64,000 nucleotides of DNA from Neobacillus sp. CF12 (GCF_030348765.1 NZ_JAUCEU010000007.1:4371001-4435000); one strand, 5' to 3'. Positions 25,841 through 34,833 are shown, counted from the first letter of the stretch. Made by a program: numbers and translations. The notes: generated from the sequence alone by a model not told the origin.

Positions 25841-26287
25841 TCATGTTGTGATTGGTAAATAAATCTCTACTTCTTCCACACCATTTTCCATTGGATGGTA
25901 GGTTTCGATAATATAAGCTTCAAGATCCCTTTTATATCCTTGGTTATTTGTCCACTTCAATAAAATGTTATGTAAGTTACCGATATTATTTATTTCGCCC
26001 CTTGTCGTGACATAGTCGTGTGTCGTTTCGATATAATCCATCCCAACTGGAACTTTATTTAGAGGCTCATTAACCATTACTCCTACATAATAGTTACCTT
26101 CCAGATGGTCGGCATCCCTTTTAGGTTCGAAGAGTGCTATTTCAGTACCCGAATGATTTTCAATTTCATCTAAACGACCTAGAAATTGTTGGGCAAGTTT
26201 TGGAATCTCAGTACCAAAATGAGCAAATGTTCCACTGCCTTTTATGCCTAAAACTCTGAATGTTTTCTTAACTGTTTTACATTCCAT
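25841..26287 (-). CDS. GyrI-like / AraC effector-binding domain protein
   Basis: 148 residues from ATG 26287 (GGGAGG upstream). The fold signature is VKKTFRVLGIKGSGTFAHFG at the start, YYVGVMVNEPLNKVPVGMDYIETTHDYVTTRGEI, and the ending EAYIIETYHPMENGVEEVEIYLPI, typical of stand-alone GyrI-like small-molecule-binding domains. No DNA-binding domain. Possibly a binding or sequestering protein for hydrophobic compounds. Confidence 0.85.
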   Translation of the reverse strand: MECKTVKKTFRVLGIKGSGTFAHFGTEIPKLAQQFLGRLDEIENHSGTEIALFEPKRDADHLEGNYYVGVMVNEPLNKVPVGMDYIETTHDYVTTRGEINNIGNLHNILLKWTNNQGYKRDLEAYIIETYHPMENGVEEVEIYLPITT

Positions 26288-26348
26288 CAACGATCCTCCC
26301 AATGATTAAACATCACTTGTATTCTAGTTTTCTTCAATTATAAAAAAT

Positions 26349-26726
26349 CTATTGGCAAACTCCTAAAGGATTATCATCCGGATCATAGAAAGTAAAAAAT
26401 TTTGTGGTTCCTTCTCCACCAATCGGATTCACTTTTACATTCTTTTGGAGTAACAGTTTGTGGGTTTCTTCTATATCGGTAGGAATGAAATTATAATATT
26501 TCCCCACCCCAAATTTATTTTCTGGAAACTTCATTGGTTGATGATTTAACGTTCTAACCAGACATACTACTGTCGGAGATTGTTCTCCAATCTTCATTAC
26601 AGCTGCCTCTTCTTCTATGTAGATTACTTTAAATCCCAATATATCTTCATACCATTTGGCTGATCGTTCCGGGTCTTTAACAGGTATAAAAACTCCTTCC
26701 ATCCCCCTTAAAAGTGGATTGGCCAT
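26349..26726 (-). CDS. VOC/glyoxalase-like protein
   Basis: 125 residues. VFIPVKDPERSAKWYEDILGFKVIY and KFFTFYDPDDNPLGVCQ are typical VOC beta-alpha-beta halves. Metal-ligand positions are degenerate: the usual first His and last Glu are not evident (VFIPV and LGVCQ). AAGGAGG precedes the ATG. Substrate unknown; same strand as the GyrI-like gene and possibly co-transcribed (61 bases apart). Confidence 0.83.
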   Translation of the reverse strand: MANPLLRGMEGVFIPVKDPERSAKWYEDILGFKVIYIEEEAAVMKIGEQSPTVVCLVRTLNHQPMKFPENKFGVGKYYNFIPTDIEETHKLLLQKNVKVNPIGGEGTTKFFTFYDPDDNPLGVCQ

Positions 26727-26869
26727 ATATTCTACCTCCTTGTGGGATTTGTATTAAATTTACATTTCGATAAATCTTTGAAAGTTCCTCCTCCAGATTT
26801 TTATTAAACAGCACCCCGTCTCATATCATTTTATTGAAACAAAGGGTGGCTGTAGTGTTGAAGTATATC

Positions 26870-26903
26870 GCAGTTTGACCATGAGAACCGTCCCCATGGT
26901 ACC
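26870..26903. repeat. REP-like single copy, extended form
   Basis: CCATGAGAACCGTCCCCATGG with GTATATCGCAGTT upstream, nearly identical to the copy at 24495. It lies 5 bases beyond the stop of the minus-strand gene at 26909. Confidence 0.75.
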
Positions 26904-26908
26904 TCAAA

Positions 26909-27400
26909 TTAACACAAAACAATTATTTTATAGGGTGTCGTTTGGGCTGGAATGCTGAATGTGGCAGGGCCATATACAACAAGAAGATTTCGGTTAGCAG
27001 GACTCAATGTAAAAGATTGATCGTTTTGTAATAATAAAGGAGTATAACTGGAGATATTCAATTGTAACTGACCATCGCTACTCACGAGCTGGCTGTTAAA
27101 ATAGTCTACCTTTACATTTTGATAAGGGTTATTTTTTACAATTATGAGTGCTTGATATTGTGGCGGGTAAATAAGAATAACAGGTACATTGACATCATAA
27201 TAACCCGTTACATGGTCTCCAACTGAAACCATAACACGGTCAAGAAAATACGTTGTTGGACTTATAACGAAATTTACGATTGAACCCTCTTCTCCTACTA
27301 AGGACATTAATTTAAAACATCCATTTAACTCCTCATCTGAACCTGCTAAATAATCCTGAATCATTGTCACTGTTCCCGAAAAAGAACCGTATTTCTTCAT
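26909..27400 (-). CDS. Conserved hypothetical protein, beta-rich
   Basis: 163 residues, no signal peptide or membrane segment. KKYGSFSGTVTMIQDYL, VNFVISPTTYF, VSVGDHVTGYYDVNVPVILIYPPQYQALIIV and YGPATFSIPAQTTPYKIIVLC recall a group of conserved Bacillus/Clostridium proteins with an OB-like start (from memory). ATG at 27400 follows GGAGGGG. Function unknown. Confidence 0.8.
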   Translation of the reverse strand: MKKYGSFSGTVTMIQDYLAGSDEELNGCFKLMSLVGEEGSIVNFVISPTTYFLDRVMVSVGDHVTGYYDVNVPVILIYPPQYQALIIVKNNPYQNVKVDYFNSQLVSSDGQLQLNISSYTPLLLQNDQSFTLSPANRNLLVVYGPATFSIPAQTTPYKIIVLC

Positions 27401-27601
27401 TATTTCCCCTCCATTTTGATGAATCCTTAACCCAATCCAATCCTCCGGAAACTTCGAGAGCGAGGAGCGTATAATATCTTAATTTTTAATTCAGTTGGTC
27501 TTATTAATTTTATGATGCAAGTAATTAGATATTCTTAATGAAGGCTGGATAATGGACCGTTTGAAAAAGATGAGGGTCGTCCTCATGAAAAGGAGTATGC
27601 T

Positions 27602-28312
27602 ATGTATAACTATTATTCTAGGACAACGATGAATCAGGACAGTATTGTTGCGTTTGCACGTGGTGATGTAACGGGGGATCGAGTACCTGATAATGTCTAT
27701 TTAACCGGAATCAAGACCCCAGCTAGTCCATTTACCCAAAATATCACCCTGAATGTTCAAGATGGAAGGACTGGCGAGGTAAGAAATGTTCCGCTTCGTG
27801 AAAATGCCGGCTACAATCCTACGATATTCTTGGGGGATTTTACTGGCAATAGAGTAGATGATATTTTAATAAGTATTGCTACAGGTGGCAGCGGGGGAAT
27901 CATGTACCACTATATTTATTCTTTTTTGGAAAATACCCCTCAATTACTATTTGATTTCAATGTATACAATGAGCAATACCAATATGAAGTTACGTATCAA
28001 GACCATTTCAAAGTGGAAGTGGTCAGTAAGATTAATAATAAAAAGTACTTAATAGACATTTCAACAAGAGGTGCTGAGTATTTAAATGAAATATATGATG
28101 CAAACGGTAAACTGAAAAGTCCTATTACTGGTTTCGTAAATCCTCTAAGCGGCTTATATCCCGTAGATTTTGATTCAAATAGAGTGTATGAGCTTTTGGC
28201 GTATCAAAAAATTGCAGGAAGATATAATGCGGATTCTTTAGGGTATGTTTTGAACACTTTAGGATGGAAGGATAATAGGTTTGTTTTGCAAAATCAAAAT
28301 GTAGCGATCTAG
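27602..28312 (+). CDS. VCBS/FG-GAP-like protein
   Basis: 236 residues. Two Asp-rich calcium-loop-like repeats: RGDVTGDRVPDNVYLTG (~20-36) and LGDFTGNRVDDILIS (~79-93), with a third weaker one at VDFDSNRVYELL. These are FG-GAP/VCBS blade motifs. No signal peptide, so not obviously secreted; similar proteins are found in spore-formers. ATG 27602 follows AAGGAG. Stands alone. Confidence 0.78.
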   Translation: MYNYYSRTTMNQDSIVAFARGDVTGDRVPDNVYLTGIKTPASPFTQNITLNVQDGRTGEVRNVPLRENAGYNPTIFLGDFTGNRVDDILISIATGGSGGIMYHYIYSFLENTPQLLFDFNVYNEQYQYEVTYQDHFKVEVVSKINNKKYLIDISTRGAEYLNEIYDANGKLKSPITGFVNPLSGLYPVDFDSNRVYELLAYQKIAGRYNADSLGYVLNTLGWKDNRFVLQNQNVAI

Positions 28313-28445
28313 GATGTTAATAAAAGATCAAATATCTCTCATTTTCAGTGACTGTACTAAATAGTACAAGAGTCATAAGGCTATATCAAATCGCATATTA
28401 TTTGATAATCGTAGCATTATCTTGTTAATGAGGGGGGAAACAGAG
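28313..28445 (+). promoter_or_regulatory. Structured leader before the permease gene
   Basis: Two hairpins are visible: GTACTA/TAGTAC within GACT...AGTC (about 28350-28375), and ATCAAAT/ATTTGAT (about 28386-28410). I do not recognise a purine, PRPP or T-box riboswitch, nor a PyrR-type pair. Confidence 0.3.
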
Positions 28446-29639
28446 TTGAAAAAGTTTCTAAGCGCAATACCATTATCATTTCAACATTTGTTTGCGATGT
28501 TTGGTGCAACCGTTTTGGTGCCGGCCCTCACCGGTCTTGACCCAGGAAGTGCACTTATTGCCAGTGGTGTAGGAACGTTGATTTTCCATCTTATTACACG
28601 CGGAAAGGTACCTACTTATCTAGGTTCATCCTTTGCTTTTATTGCTCCACTTGCGTTGTATGTTGGGGAGTTGAACTCACCGGGTCAAGCCGTGGCTGGT
28701 CTTATCAGTGTATCCGTTGTTTATGCACTCGTATCACTCATTATAGCAACTGTTGGCTTTGAAAAAGTGCGAAAGGTGATTCCGCCAGTCGTCGTCGGAC
28801 CGGTTGTCAGCATTATCGGGCTTGCCTTGGCGACAACGGCTGTCACCAATATGGCATCGGTAAGTTGGGATGCTGCCATCGTGAGCCTTCTTGCTGCCAT
28901 TATTGCGACAATAGCTGGCACCAAGGTGATCCGTCTCTTTCCGATCATCATCGGACTTTTAGTCGGGTATGTTTATTCTGCTGTGCGCGGCTATGTTGAA
29001 TTTCAAAGCATTGCGGATGCACCTGTTTTCGCGCTGCCGCATTTTGTGATGCCGGAGTTCACATGGGCTGTCATCCTTGGCATGGCACCGATTGCACTTG
29101 TTACCATTATTGAAGACTTAGGTCATATGTTTGTATTAAACGAAATCACTGGAAAAGACGTAACAAAAAACCCTGGCTTCGGGCGTATTCTTGTGGGGAA
29201 TGGTCTTGCTACCCTTTTCTCCGGATTCATCGGTGGACCGGCGCAAACCACTTATGCTGAAAACCTCGGGGTTCTAGCCATCACACGCCAGTTCTCCAGT
29301 AGGATTATTCAAGGCGCTGCGGTTCTTTCGATTCTTCTTGGCTTGTTCGGTAAAGTTGGAGCGGTAATCCAATCCATTCCCGTTGCCGTGATGGGCGGCA
29401 TATGTATCTTGTTGTTTGGTATGATTGCTGCAATGGGGATCCGTCATCTCATTGAGGAAAAAGTAAGTCTTGCTAATATGAAAAATTTAGTCATTGTTGC
29501 GATCATCTTCATTATAGGAATTGGATTAGCTCATAATGGTATCGCCTACGCTACCATTGCGGGATTGCTCATCCATTGGCTCGTACCCGATTTCACAACA
29601 AAGAACGAAAACGATTTGGCGACAAAGAACGAAAATTAA
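28446..29639 (+). CDS. NCS2-family uracil/xanthine permease
   Basis: 397 residues from TTG 28446, chosen for GAGGGGGG 8 bases upstream. About 12-14 membrane segments. Family motifs: [67 protein letters not shown] and [31 protein letters not shown], which carry the substrate-contact Glu and the conserved Asn/Thr. Closest to the UraA/PyrP uracil group by sequence feel. The C-terminus has a short duplication (TKNEN twice). Not linked to pyrimidine genes here. Confidence 0.9.
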   Translation: MKKFLSAIPLSFQHLFAMFGATVLVPALTGLDPGSALIASGVGTLIFHLITRGKVPTYLGSSFAFIAPLALYVGELNSPGQAVAGLISVSVVYALVSLIIATVGFEKVRKVIPPVVVGPVVSIIGLALATTAVTNMASVSWDAAIVSLLAAIIATIAGTKVIRLFPIIIGLLVGYVYSAVRGYVEFQSIADAPVFALPHFVMPEFTWAVILGMAPIALVTIIEDLGHMFVLNEITGKDVTKNPGFGRILVGNGLATLFSGFIGGPAQTTYAENLGVLAITRQFSSRIIQGAAVLSILLGLFGKVGAVIQSIPVAVMGGICILLFGMIAAMGIRHLIEEKVSLANMKNLVIVAIIFIIGIGLAHNGIAYATIAGLLIHWLVPDFTTKNENDLATKNEN

Positions 29640-29649
29640 AATGAGAAAT

Positions 29650-29686
29650 CCATTCCAACCATTTGAGCGGAATGGCTTTTTTTTTT
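29650..29686 (+). terminator. Permease terminator
   Basis: CCATTCC (29650-29656) pairs with GGAATGG (29669-29675), followed by ten T. Confidence 0.9.
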
Positions 29687-29687
29687 G

Positions 29688-29876
29688 AATCAATCGTTTG
29701 ATTAAAATAATTATTGTCTTAAATCGTCTACGATTGTAACAATCTAACCCTTGATGATGAATTTTGGAACTTACATTTAGGAAAGGAATCTTGTCCTCGA
29801 CAAAAAATTTCCCGGAAAACAATTCAAAATTCGTTTTTTTAAAGGGGGTAAGGCTGTTTTAATCAAACGATTAATT
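29688..29876. repeat. Distant inverted repeat, 20 bp, with inner dyad
   Basis: A 20-base text at 29688-29707 recurs inverted at 29857-29876 with one mismatch. The left copy is itself a dyad, AATCAA-TCGT-TTGATT. Between them is ~150 bp without a gene. Either paired operators (a TetR gene is next) or ends of a small non-coding element. Confidence 0.45.
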
Positions 29877-29929
29877 GGATAGATGGTTAGCAGACTTTGT
29901 CGGAAAGGGGTGTATGTTGACCAATGTTA

Positions 29930-30493
29930 TCATGCTCCAAACTCTATTCCGGACAGTAAATAAGGAATGGCTGGTTTAATAAATTCTTCCGGCGGGATTT
30001 TCATCCCCATACGCTTCCATTCTACAGAAGCCCCGTAAATCCCCCAACTTAGTATGACAGCATTAAGTTTTAATGCCTCATCTTCTGCTGTTGCATTTTG
30101 ATTTCCGAACATTTTGTAAAAAATCATTTCAAGCTGTTCTCGAATAATTCGGGCAATGGTATCTTCGTATCCTCGATGACAACGATTGGATAAAGACTTT
30201 TGAAAATTGGTGACCGCTATGAAAATATGAACGAACGCTTCTTCATTAAGAATGTCATTCTTATAGAAATCCCTATTCAAATTAACTAACAAAACTTCTG
30301 ATAATGCCTTCTCTAATAAGTCATAGATATCTTCAAAATGATAATAAAATGTGGCACGATTTATCATTGCCTCAGTTGTAATATCTTTTACGGTAATATC
30401 CTTAAATTCTTTTTTAGCAGAAAGTTCAATGAATGAATCCATAATTAATCTGCGGGTACGGAGAACTCGAGGATCGGTCTTTGATTGAGTCAT
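29930..30493 (-). CDS. TetR/AcrR-family regulator
   Basis: 187 residues. N-terminal TetR helix-turn-helix: TRRLIMDSFIELSAKKEFKDITVKDITTEAMINRATFYYHFEDIYDLLEKAL. The C-terminal part is a helical ligand domain with the TetR_C_33-like ending WGIYGASVEWKRMGMKIPPEEFIKPAIPYLLSG. Divergent from the DsbA-like/YdhR-like pair, which are the likely targets; the ~150-bp gap contains ATACGACGTAT, a possible half of an operator. Confidence 0.9.
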   Translation of the reverse strand: MTQSKTDPRVLRTRRLIMDSFIELSAKKEFKDITVKDITTEAMINRATFYYHFEDIYDLLEKALSEVLLVNLNRDFYKNDILNEEAFVHIFIAVTNFQKSLSNRCHRGYEDTIARIIREQLEMIFYKMFGNQNATAEDEALKLNAVILSWGIYGASVEWKRMGMKIPPEEFIKPAIPYLLSGIEFGA

Positions 30494-30642
30494 TTTGTAA
30501 TCACTCCTACTTTTTAAACAATTTCATCAATGTGTTGTATATACGACGTATCTAAGGAACTATCGGTATTGATTTCTTTCATTATTTAATACAATGCAAG
30601 TATAAAGCAAATACAAACAACTATAAGAGGAGTGAATATTAA

Positions 30643-31563
30643 TTGAAGAACAATAATATGATTTGTGATTTAGAAACAGGTGTGTGTGGAGTGGCAGGAG
30701 GGGAAGAAATGGAGATGATTGATTTTAATCAACCCAAAAAGTCGATTGAAGTTTATTATGTAACGGATCCTATTTGCTCCCATTGTTGGGCGATTGAACC
30801 TGTTCTTCGACGTTTTAAAGAGCAGTATGGACACTATTTTAATTTCCATCCGGTGATGGGTGGATTGCTGGAAAAATGGCATGATGGACCCATTGATCCT
30901 GCAAACGGAATTTATAAGCCTGCAGACGTTGCTCCTCACTGGAGGGAAGTGGGAGAACATTCACGCATGCCTATAGATGGATCACTCATGATTGACAATC
31001 CCGTGCAATCATCCTTCCCGCCTTCACGTGTTTATAAAGTAATTCAAAAAAATCATAATGATGCATTGGCTTATGAATATTTACGTCGCTCTAGAGAAGC
31101 TCTTTTCCCTTTCAATCAAAATATTTCAGAACGATCCGTTATGGTTGAAATTGTAAATCAACTTGGTCTTGATGGAGAAGCAATTGTAAAGGAAGCGGAA
31201 CAGCCAGTAGGACAACAACTATTAAATGAGGATTTTGCGCTTACAAGAAGTCTTGGTGCTAGAGGATTTCCAACGATTATTATGATCAATGAAGATAACA
31301 AAGGTGTAAAGATTGTTGGCGGACGTCCGTTTGAATCCTATGTCGATGGATTAAAGCAGGTTCTAAGCAAGGAAGACCTGCAGCCAAACCCACAACCTTC
31401 TCTTACTAGCTTACTTGAAAAAGAAAAACTGTTATTTTCAAAAGAAATTGAAGTCATGTACAGTGTTGAACAATCGGAAATTAACGCTTTTGTTGAAAAA
31501 GAACTTTCACTAGGCAGTTATCAGAAGAAAGAAATTCTAGGGGAATCTTATTTTACAAAATAA
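30643..31563 (+). CDS. DsbA/FrnE-like thioredoxin-fold protein (SpxH-like)
   Basis: 306 residues from TTG 30643 (GAGGAG about 10 bases upstream). EVYYVTDPICSHCWAIEPVLRRFKEQY gives the CxxC (CSHC) active site, followed by FHPVMGGLL, the helical insertion, and GARGFPTIIMIN with the cis-Pro. The family includes the ClpXP adaptor SpxH/YjbH and FrnE oxidoreductases. N-terminal 20 residues contain two extra Cys (CDLETGVC). With the next gene it forms an apparent operon under the divergent TetR. Confidence 0.85.
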   Translation: MKNNNMICDLETGVCGVAGGEEMEMIDFNQPKKSIEVYYVTDPICSHCWAIEPVLRRFKEQYGHYFNFHPVMGGLLEKWHDGPIDPANGIYKPADVAPHWREVGEHSRMPIDGSLMIDNPVQSSFPPSRVYKVIQKNHNDALAYEYLRRSREALFPFNQNISERSVMVEIVNQLGLDGEAIVKEAEQPVGQQLLNEDFALTRSLGARGFPTIIMINEDNKGVKIVGGRPFESYVDGLKQVLSKEDLQPNPQPSLTSLLEKEKLLFSKEIEVMYSVEQSEINAFVEKELSLGSYQKKEILGESYFTK

Positions 31564-31578
31564 AAAGGAGAATGACTT

Positions 31579-31887
31579 ATGGCATACGTATTACAAGTGG
31601 ATTTTACCATGAATGGACCATTCGGAGATGAAATGGCGGCGGAGTTTTCTGGTTTAGCACAAAGTATTAATGAAGAAGAAGGATTCATGTGGAAAATCTG
31701 GACAGAGAGTCCCGAAACAAACGTAGCGGGCGGGATTTATATATTTGAAACAAAAGAAACAGCTCAAACCTATTTAGACATGCACACAATGAGATTGGCT
31801 GAATTTGGAATCACAAATGTTAACGCAAAGATCTTGGCCATCAATTCTAAGCTTAGTGAAATTACAAAAGCTCCGGGTTTAAAATAA
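31579..31887 (+). CDS. YdhR-like antibiotic-biosynthesis-type monooxygenase
   Basis: 102 residues with a ferredoxin-like fold pattern: YVLQVDFTMNGPFGDEMAAEFSGLAQSINEEEGFMWKIWTESPETNVAGGIYIFETKETAQTYLDMHTMRLAEFGI. This is the YdhR family, dimeric small proteins predicted to oxidise aromatic compounds without a cofactor. Starts 15 bases after the DsbA-like stop. Confidence 0.88.
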   Translation: MAYVLQVDFTMNGPFGDEMAAEFSGLAQSINEEEGFMWKIWTESPETNVAGGIYIFETKETAQTYLDMHTMRLAEFGITNVNAKILAINSKLSEITKAPGLK

Positions 31888-31966
31888 TCACTTAAGGGGG
31901 GAGCACAGGTGGCTACTCTCTTTTTTGCGTGGTTTAGACAAATTGGTCATATTATCCATCAATACT

Positions 31967-32019
31967 CTTGCATTGCAAGGTATACTAACATATACTAAAT
32001 ATATACCTTGCAATACAAG
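31967..32019 (+). promoter_or_regulatory. PadR promoter with two palindromic operators
   Basis: The dyads CTTGCATTGCAAG (31967-31979) and CTTGCAATACAAG (32007-32019) lie 40 bases apart. Between and overlapping them is a strong sigma-A promoter: TTGCAT (31968-31973), 17-base spacer, TATACT (31991-31996). Flanking GGTATA/TATACC extends the symmetry. Arrangement fits autorepression by the PadR protein encoded 20 bases downstream. Confidence 0.72.
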
Positions 32020-32039
32020 ATAGTGAGAGCGGTGAAAAA

Positions 32040-32402
32040 ATGTCACAAACACAGATGATGAAGGGAATTTTGGATGGGTGCCTCTTGGCCATCATCGCTA
32101 GGAAAGAATGTTATGGATATGAGATGGCTGAAAGTTTAAGTGAGTATGGCTTTGATACGATTAGTGAAGGGACCATCTATCCATTATTAATGAGAATGCA
32201 GCGTGAAGGACTTGTTACGTCTGTCCTTAGGAACTCAACAGCCGGCCCAAAGAGAAAGTACTATTCGTTAACCAGCAAGGGGCAGCAGGAATTAAATGAT
32301 TTTCAAACTAGATGGTTTCAGTTAGAGAAATGTGTGAATGCCGTTATTATAGAGGGGAGAGGTGGAGAACCTGGTGGACTATCAACTATCCAAAAAAAGT
32401 GA
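32040..32402 (+). CDS. PadR-family regulator
   Basis: 120 residues. Winged helix with LDGCLLAIIARKECYGYEMAESL, EGTIYPLLMRMQREGLV and GPKRKYYSLTSKGQQEL, plus a short C-terminal helix (short, PadR-s2 type). ATG 32040; overlaps the next gene. Pairing with a HAAS-domain membrane protein is a standard arrangement in Firmicutes. Confidence 0.92.
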   Translation: MSQTQMMKGILDGCLLAIIARKECYGYEMAESLSEYGFDTISEGTIYPLLMRMQREGLVTSVLRNSTAGPKRKYYSLTSKGQQELNDFQTRWFQLEKCVNAVIIEGRGGEPGGLSTIQKK

Positions 32403-33141
32403 GAAATTTATCGATGATTTAAAGCTATACCTGTTTTCGAGTGGGAAGAACGACAAAGAGATTAGAGAGATTACCGAAGAACTTGAGGTTCATTTATATG
32501 AAGCCGAACAAAATGGCAAATCCATTGATCAAATTGTCGGTGCCTCTCCAAAAGAATATATGTTGAGCATATCGAGTGAGATGAAGAATGACTATCGGGC
32601 TTGGGCAAAATATGTTCCACTCATTATCATTGGTGCGATGTCATTTACGATTTTGGGTGACCTTATAAAAGGTCCATTAAGCTATAGTTTGTTAAAAATT
32701 ATAGGAACGATTGTCAATAGTATCTTGTTCCTTGTGGGCGTTATGTATGCCTTTCGCTTTGTAGCGAAGAATCAAGTTTCGAAAATTAAAGAGTTTTTAA
32801 TTTTTATGTTACCAATTATGTTTAGTATGCTATTTATCGGGGTTATATTAATAGTTGATTCAATGTATAAAACGCCGGTTATTGATTTTGGTTTTACAGG
32901 CAGTTTACTCATTGGATTTATTTTTCTATGTTTTATCATTTTCTTTTCCGTTTGGGCAAAAACAGCGGTGTTGCTAGTAACCTTAGTTGCACTTCACCTC
33001 CCAACCTATCTGCTTTCCTTCGCTGCTCTCACTACAGAAACACAACTCATTACCAGCATGATGGCCACTTATTTACTGATGGGTCTATATTTACTATATG
33101 TAGTGAAGAAGACGAAAAATAATAAGGAAGTAGTAGAATAG
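32374..33141 (+). CDS. HAAS-domain membrane protein
   Basis: About 255 residues; GTG 32374 chosen because AGGTGG lies 8 bases upstream, though GTG 32362 is possible. The N-terminal 75 residues (KSEKFIDDLKLYLFSSGKNDKEIREITEELEVHLYEAEQNGKSIDQIVGASPKEYMLSI) are the HAAS helical domain that partners PadR regulators. Six membrane helices follow. Overlaps padR by 29 bases. Probably antagonises or senses for PadR at the membrane. Confidence 0.87.
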   Translation: MDYQLSKKSEKFIDDLKLYLFSSGKNDKEIREITEELEVHLYEAEQNGKSIDQIVGASPKEYMLSISSEMKNDYRAWAKYVPLIIIGAMSFTILGDLIKGPLSYSLLKIIGTIVNSILFLVGVMYAFRFVAKNQVSKIKEFLIFMLPIMFSMLFIGVILIVDSMYKTPVIDFGFTGSLLIGFIFLCFIIFFSVWAKTAVLLVTLVALHLPTYLLSFAALTTETQLITSMMATYLLMGLYLLYVVKKTKNNKEVVE

Positions 33142-33167
33142 ATTCATTCTAATTACAGGAGGACGTT

Positions 33168-33563
33168 ATGGGTGAAGCAATGGATATAAGTTATGTTAAG
33201 ATTAATGGAGGTATAGAAACAGTTTGGAATGCTATCACAGATGAGGAAATGCTCTCAAAATGGTATGTACCAGGTTCCCCTTGGGAAATTCCCAGTCTAA
33301 ATGTCGGAGAAAAAGTTACGTTTACGTTAATGCCTAGTGTTCATAATAATCTTATAGAGAAACTGCCAATGTCGTTAACCATTAAAAATATAAGTCCTTA
33401 TAAGGAGTTTTCCCTTTACTTGGATTCTCACCAAACGCTTATTTCTATTAGGTTAGAGGAGGAGAGCAATCGTACAAGAGTTACAATTAACTCAGGAGGC
33501 TTCGAGCAGTCTTTAGCAAATTTAAAGGCATTGATAGAAGGAGATGTAATACCTTATATTTAA
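33168..33563 (+). CDS. SRPBCC/AHSA1-like protein
   Basis: 131 residues. ISYVKINGGIETVWNAITDEEMLSKWYVPG is the START/AHSA1-like opening, with the C-terminal helix FEQSLANLKALIEGDVIPYI closing the pocket. AGGAGG precedes the ATG. Likely third gene of the PadR operon (26 bases after the HAAS gene). Ligand unknown. Confidence 0.85.
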   Translation: MGEAMDISYVKINGGIETVWNAITDEEMLSKWYVPGSPWEIPSLNVGEKVTFTLMPSVHNNLIEKLPMSLTIKNISPYKEFSLYLDSHQTLISIRLEEESNRTRVTINSGGFEQSLANLKALIEGDVIPYI

Positions 33564-33603
33564 TCTGCTCTAACTAAATCAATAGCTCACCAAGGTTTTT
33601 TAG

Positions 33604-33663
33604 AAAAAAGATGTCTGAACTTATTACCGCCTAAGTAATGTAACTTCTGCCATCTTTTTTTTA
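33604..33663 (+). terminator. Long imperfect terminator hairpin
   Basis: AAAGATG ... CATCTTT enclose a longer imperfect stem (TTATTAC/GTAATGTAA), followed by eight T. Confidence 0.65.
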
Positions 33664-33822
33664 TCGTTTAAAGATTGGATGTTACTGGGTTGTTAACATT
33701 GCTTGTTTTATAGCTGGTCCCATTCATTACTTTTCAAAAAGAAGCCCTAAAAATCGGAATCTTGTTAATTTTATGATTTAATAGAGTAATACTGTAAAGT
33801 AGTGAAAAGGAGAGTGCAATAG

Positions 33823-34722
33823 TTGCTAACGAACCATTTAGACTTTAGACTTGAACCGCAATTAAAGGAATTATATGAGGAACACAAACGAAGGGCTGCC
33901 AAAATAGATTGGGGCTATCATGATTTCTTGCCTTGGGATAAAGCGCAGGATTTCCGAAGGGTACCTTGGAATCCTGAACAGGTATCACTGCCGCCAGGTG
34001 TGGTAACGGCAGTTGAGACGGCTCTTTTGACAGAGGTAAATCTACCTTGGTTTACCTCCCATCTAGACCAAACTTTCAAAGGATCGCTTTCTGTGATTAA
34101 GGATTTTGTTCATACCTGGACTGCAGAAGAAGATCAGCACTCCAACCTATTGGAAACGTACCTTTTGATTACAAGAAACGCAGATCCTAATCGCATTCGT
34201 CAATTGCACAAGCAGACGGTAGAAGGAGGGTGGGAGCCAGATTTCCATACCCCTTTCGAGACGATGGTCTATACGTCGCTCCAGGAACTCGCAACCATGG
34301 TTTTTTATTACAATGTTGCGAAGGTAGCAGGACCTCATGATAAAGAATTGGCTACGCTCCTAAGAAGGCTCGCCAAGGATGAAACGCTGCATTATGCTTT
34401 TTATCGTGATGTCATCAAGTTACACCTGCAATTGGAACCGAATTATTGCTACTATCTGGGTTATGTGATTAAGAATTTTCAGATGCCCGGGACTGTCATG
34501 CCTGATTTTGAAGACCGAATGGCCATTATTGCAAAGGAAGCCAATTACGGACCGCTTGAATATTTTGATCAAGTACTGGATGTCATTGTGGACTATTGGG
34601 ACATTGAAAACCTGAGACCGATTGCTCCTGAAGCAGAAAAGGCACGACTGGATATTCTTAACTACCATGCAAGGCTAAAACGTGTAAGAGATCGATTTTA
34701 TGCTAGTGTTAACCGCAAATAA
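33823..34722 (+). CDS. Soluble acyl-ACP desaturase (diiron)
   Basis: 299 residues from TTG 33823 (AAAGGAGAG about 8 bases upstream). Diiron ligands of the FA_desaturase_2 family are present: Glu71 (LLTEVNLPW), EEDQH (Glu103/His106), Glu155 (SLQEL) and DETLH (Glu187/His190), with LPWDKAQDF and GYVIKNFQMPG. It would insert a double bond into acyl-ACP using oxygen and ferredoxin. Bacillus normally uses the membrane Des enzyme; the soluble type is commoner in actinobacteria and plants. Single gene. Confidence 0.9.
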   Translation: MLTNHLDFRLEPQLKELYEEHKRRAAKIDWGYHDFLPWDKAQDFRRVPWNPEQVSLPPGVVTAVETALLTEVNLPWFTSHLDQTFKGSLSVIKDFVHTWTAEEDQHSNLLETYLLITRNADPNRIRQLHKQTVEGGWEPDFHTPFETMVYTSLQELATMVFYYNVAKVAGPHDKELATLLRRLAKDETLHYAFYRDVIKLHLQLEPNYCYYLGYVIKNFQMPGTVMPDFEDRMAIIAKEANYGPLEYFDQVLDVIVDYWDIENLRPIAPEAEKARLDILNYHARLKRVRDRFYASVNRK

Positions 34723-34833
34723 ATATCAATTTTAATTTTTTTAAATAATAGATGGCATAAAGGATTTAATTAATGAATTAAAGCACTCCTCCATATTAGG
34801 CAATTAAGTAGTTTCAAAAGTCTCTTCAAACAT

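Noticed and set aside
28313..28445. Purine or uracil-responsive riboswitch before the permease
   Set aside because: Hairpins are present but the conserved cores of the purine, PRPP and PyrR-type leaders are not.
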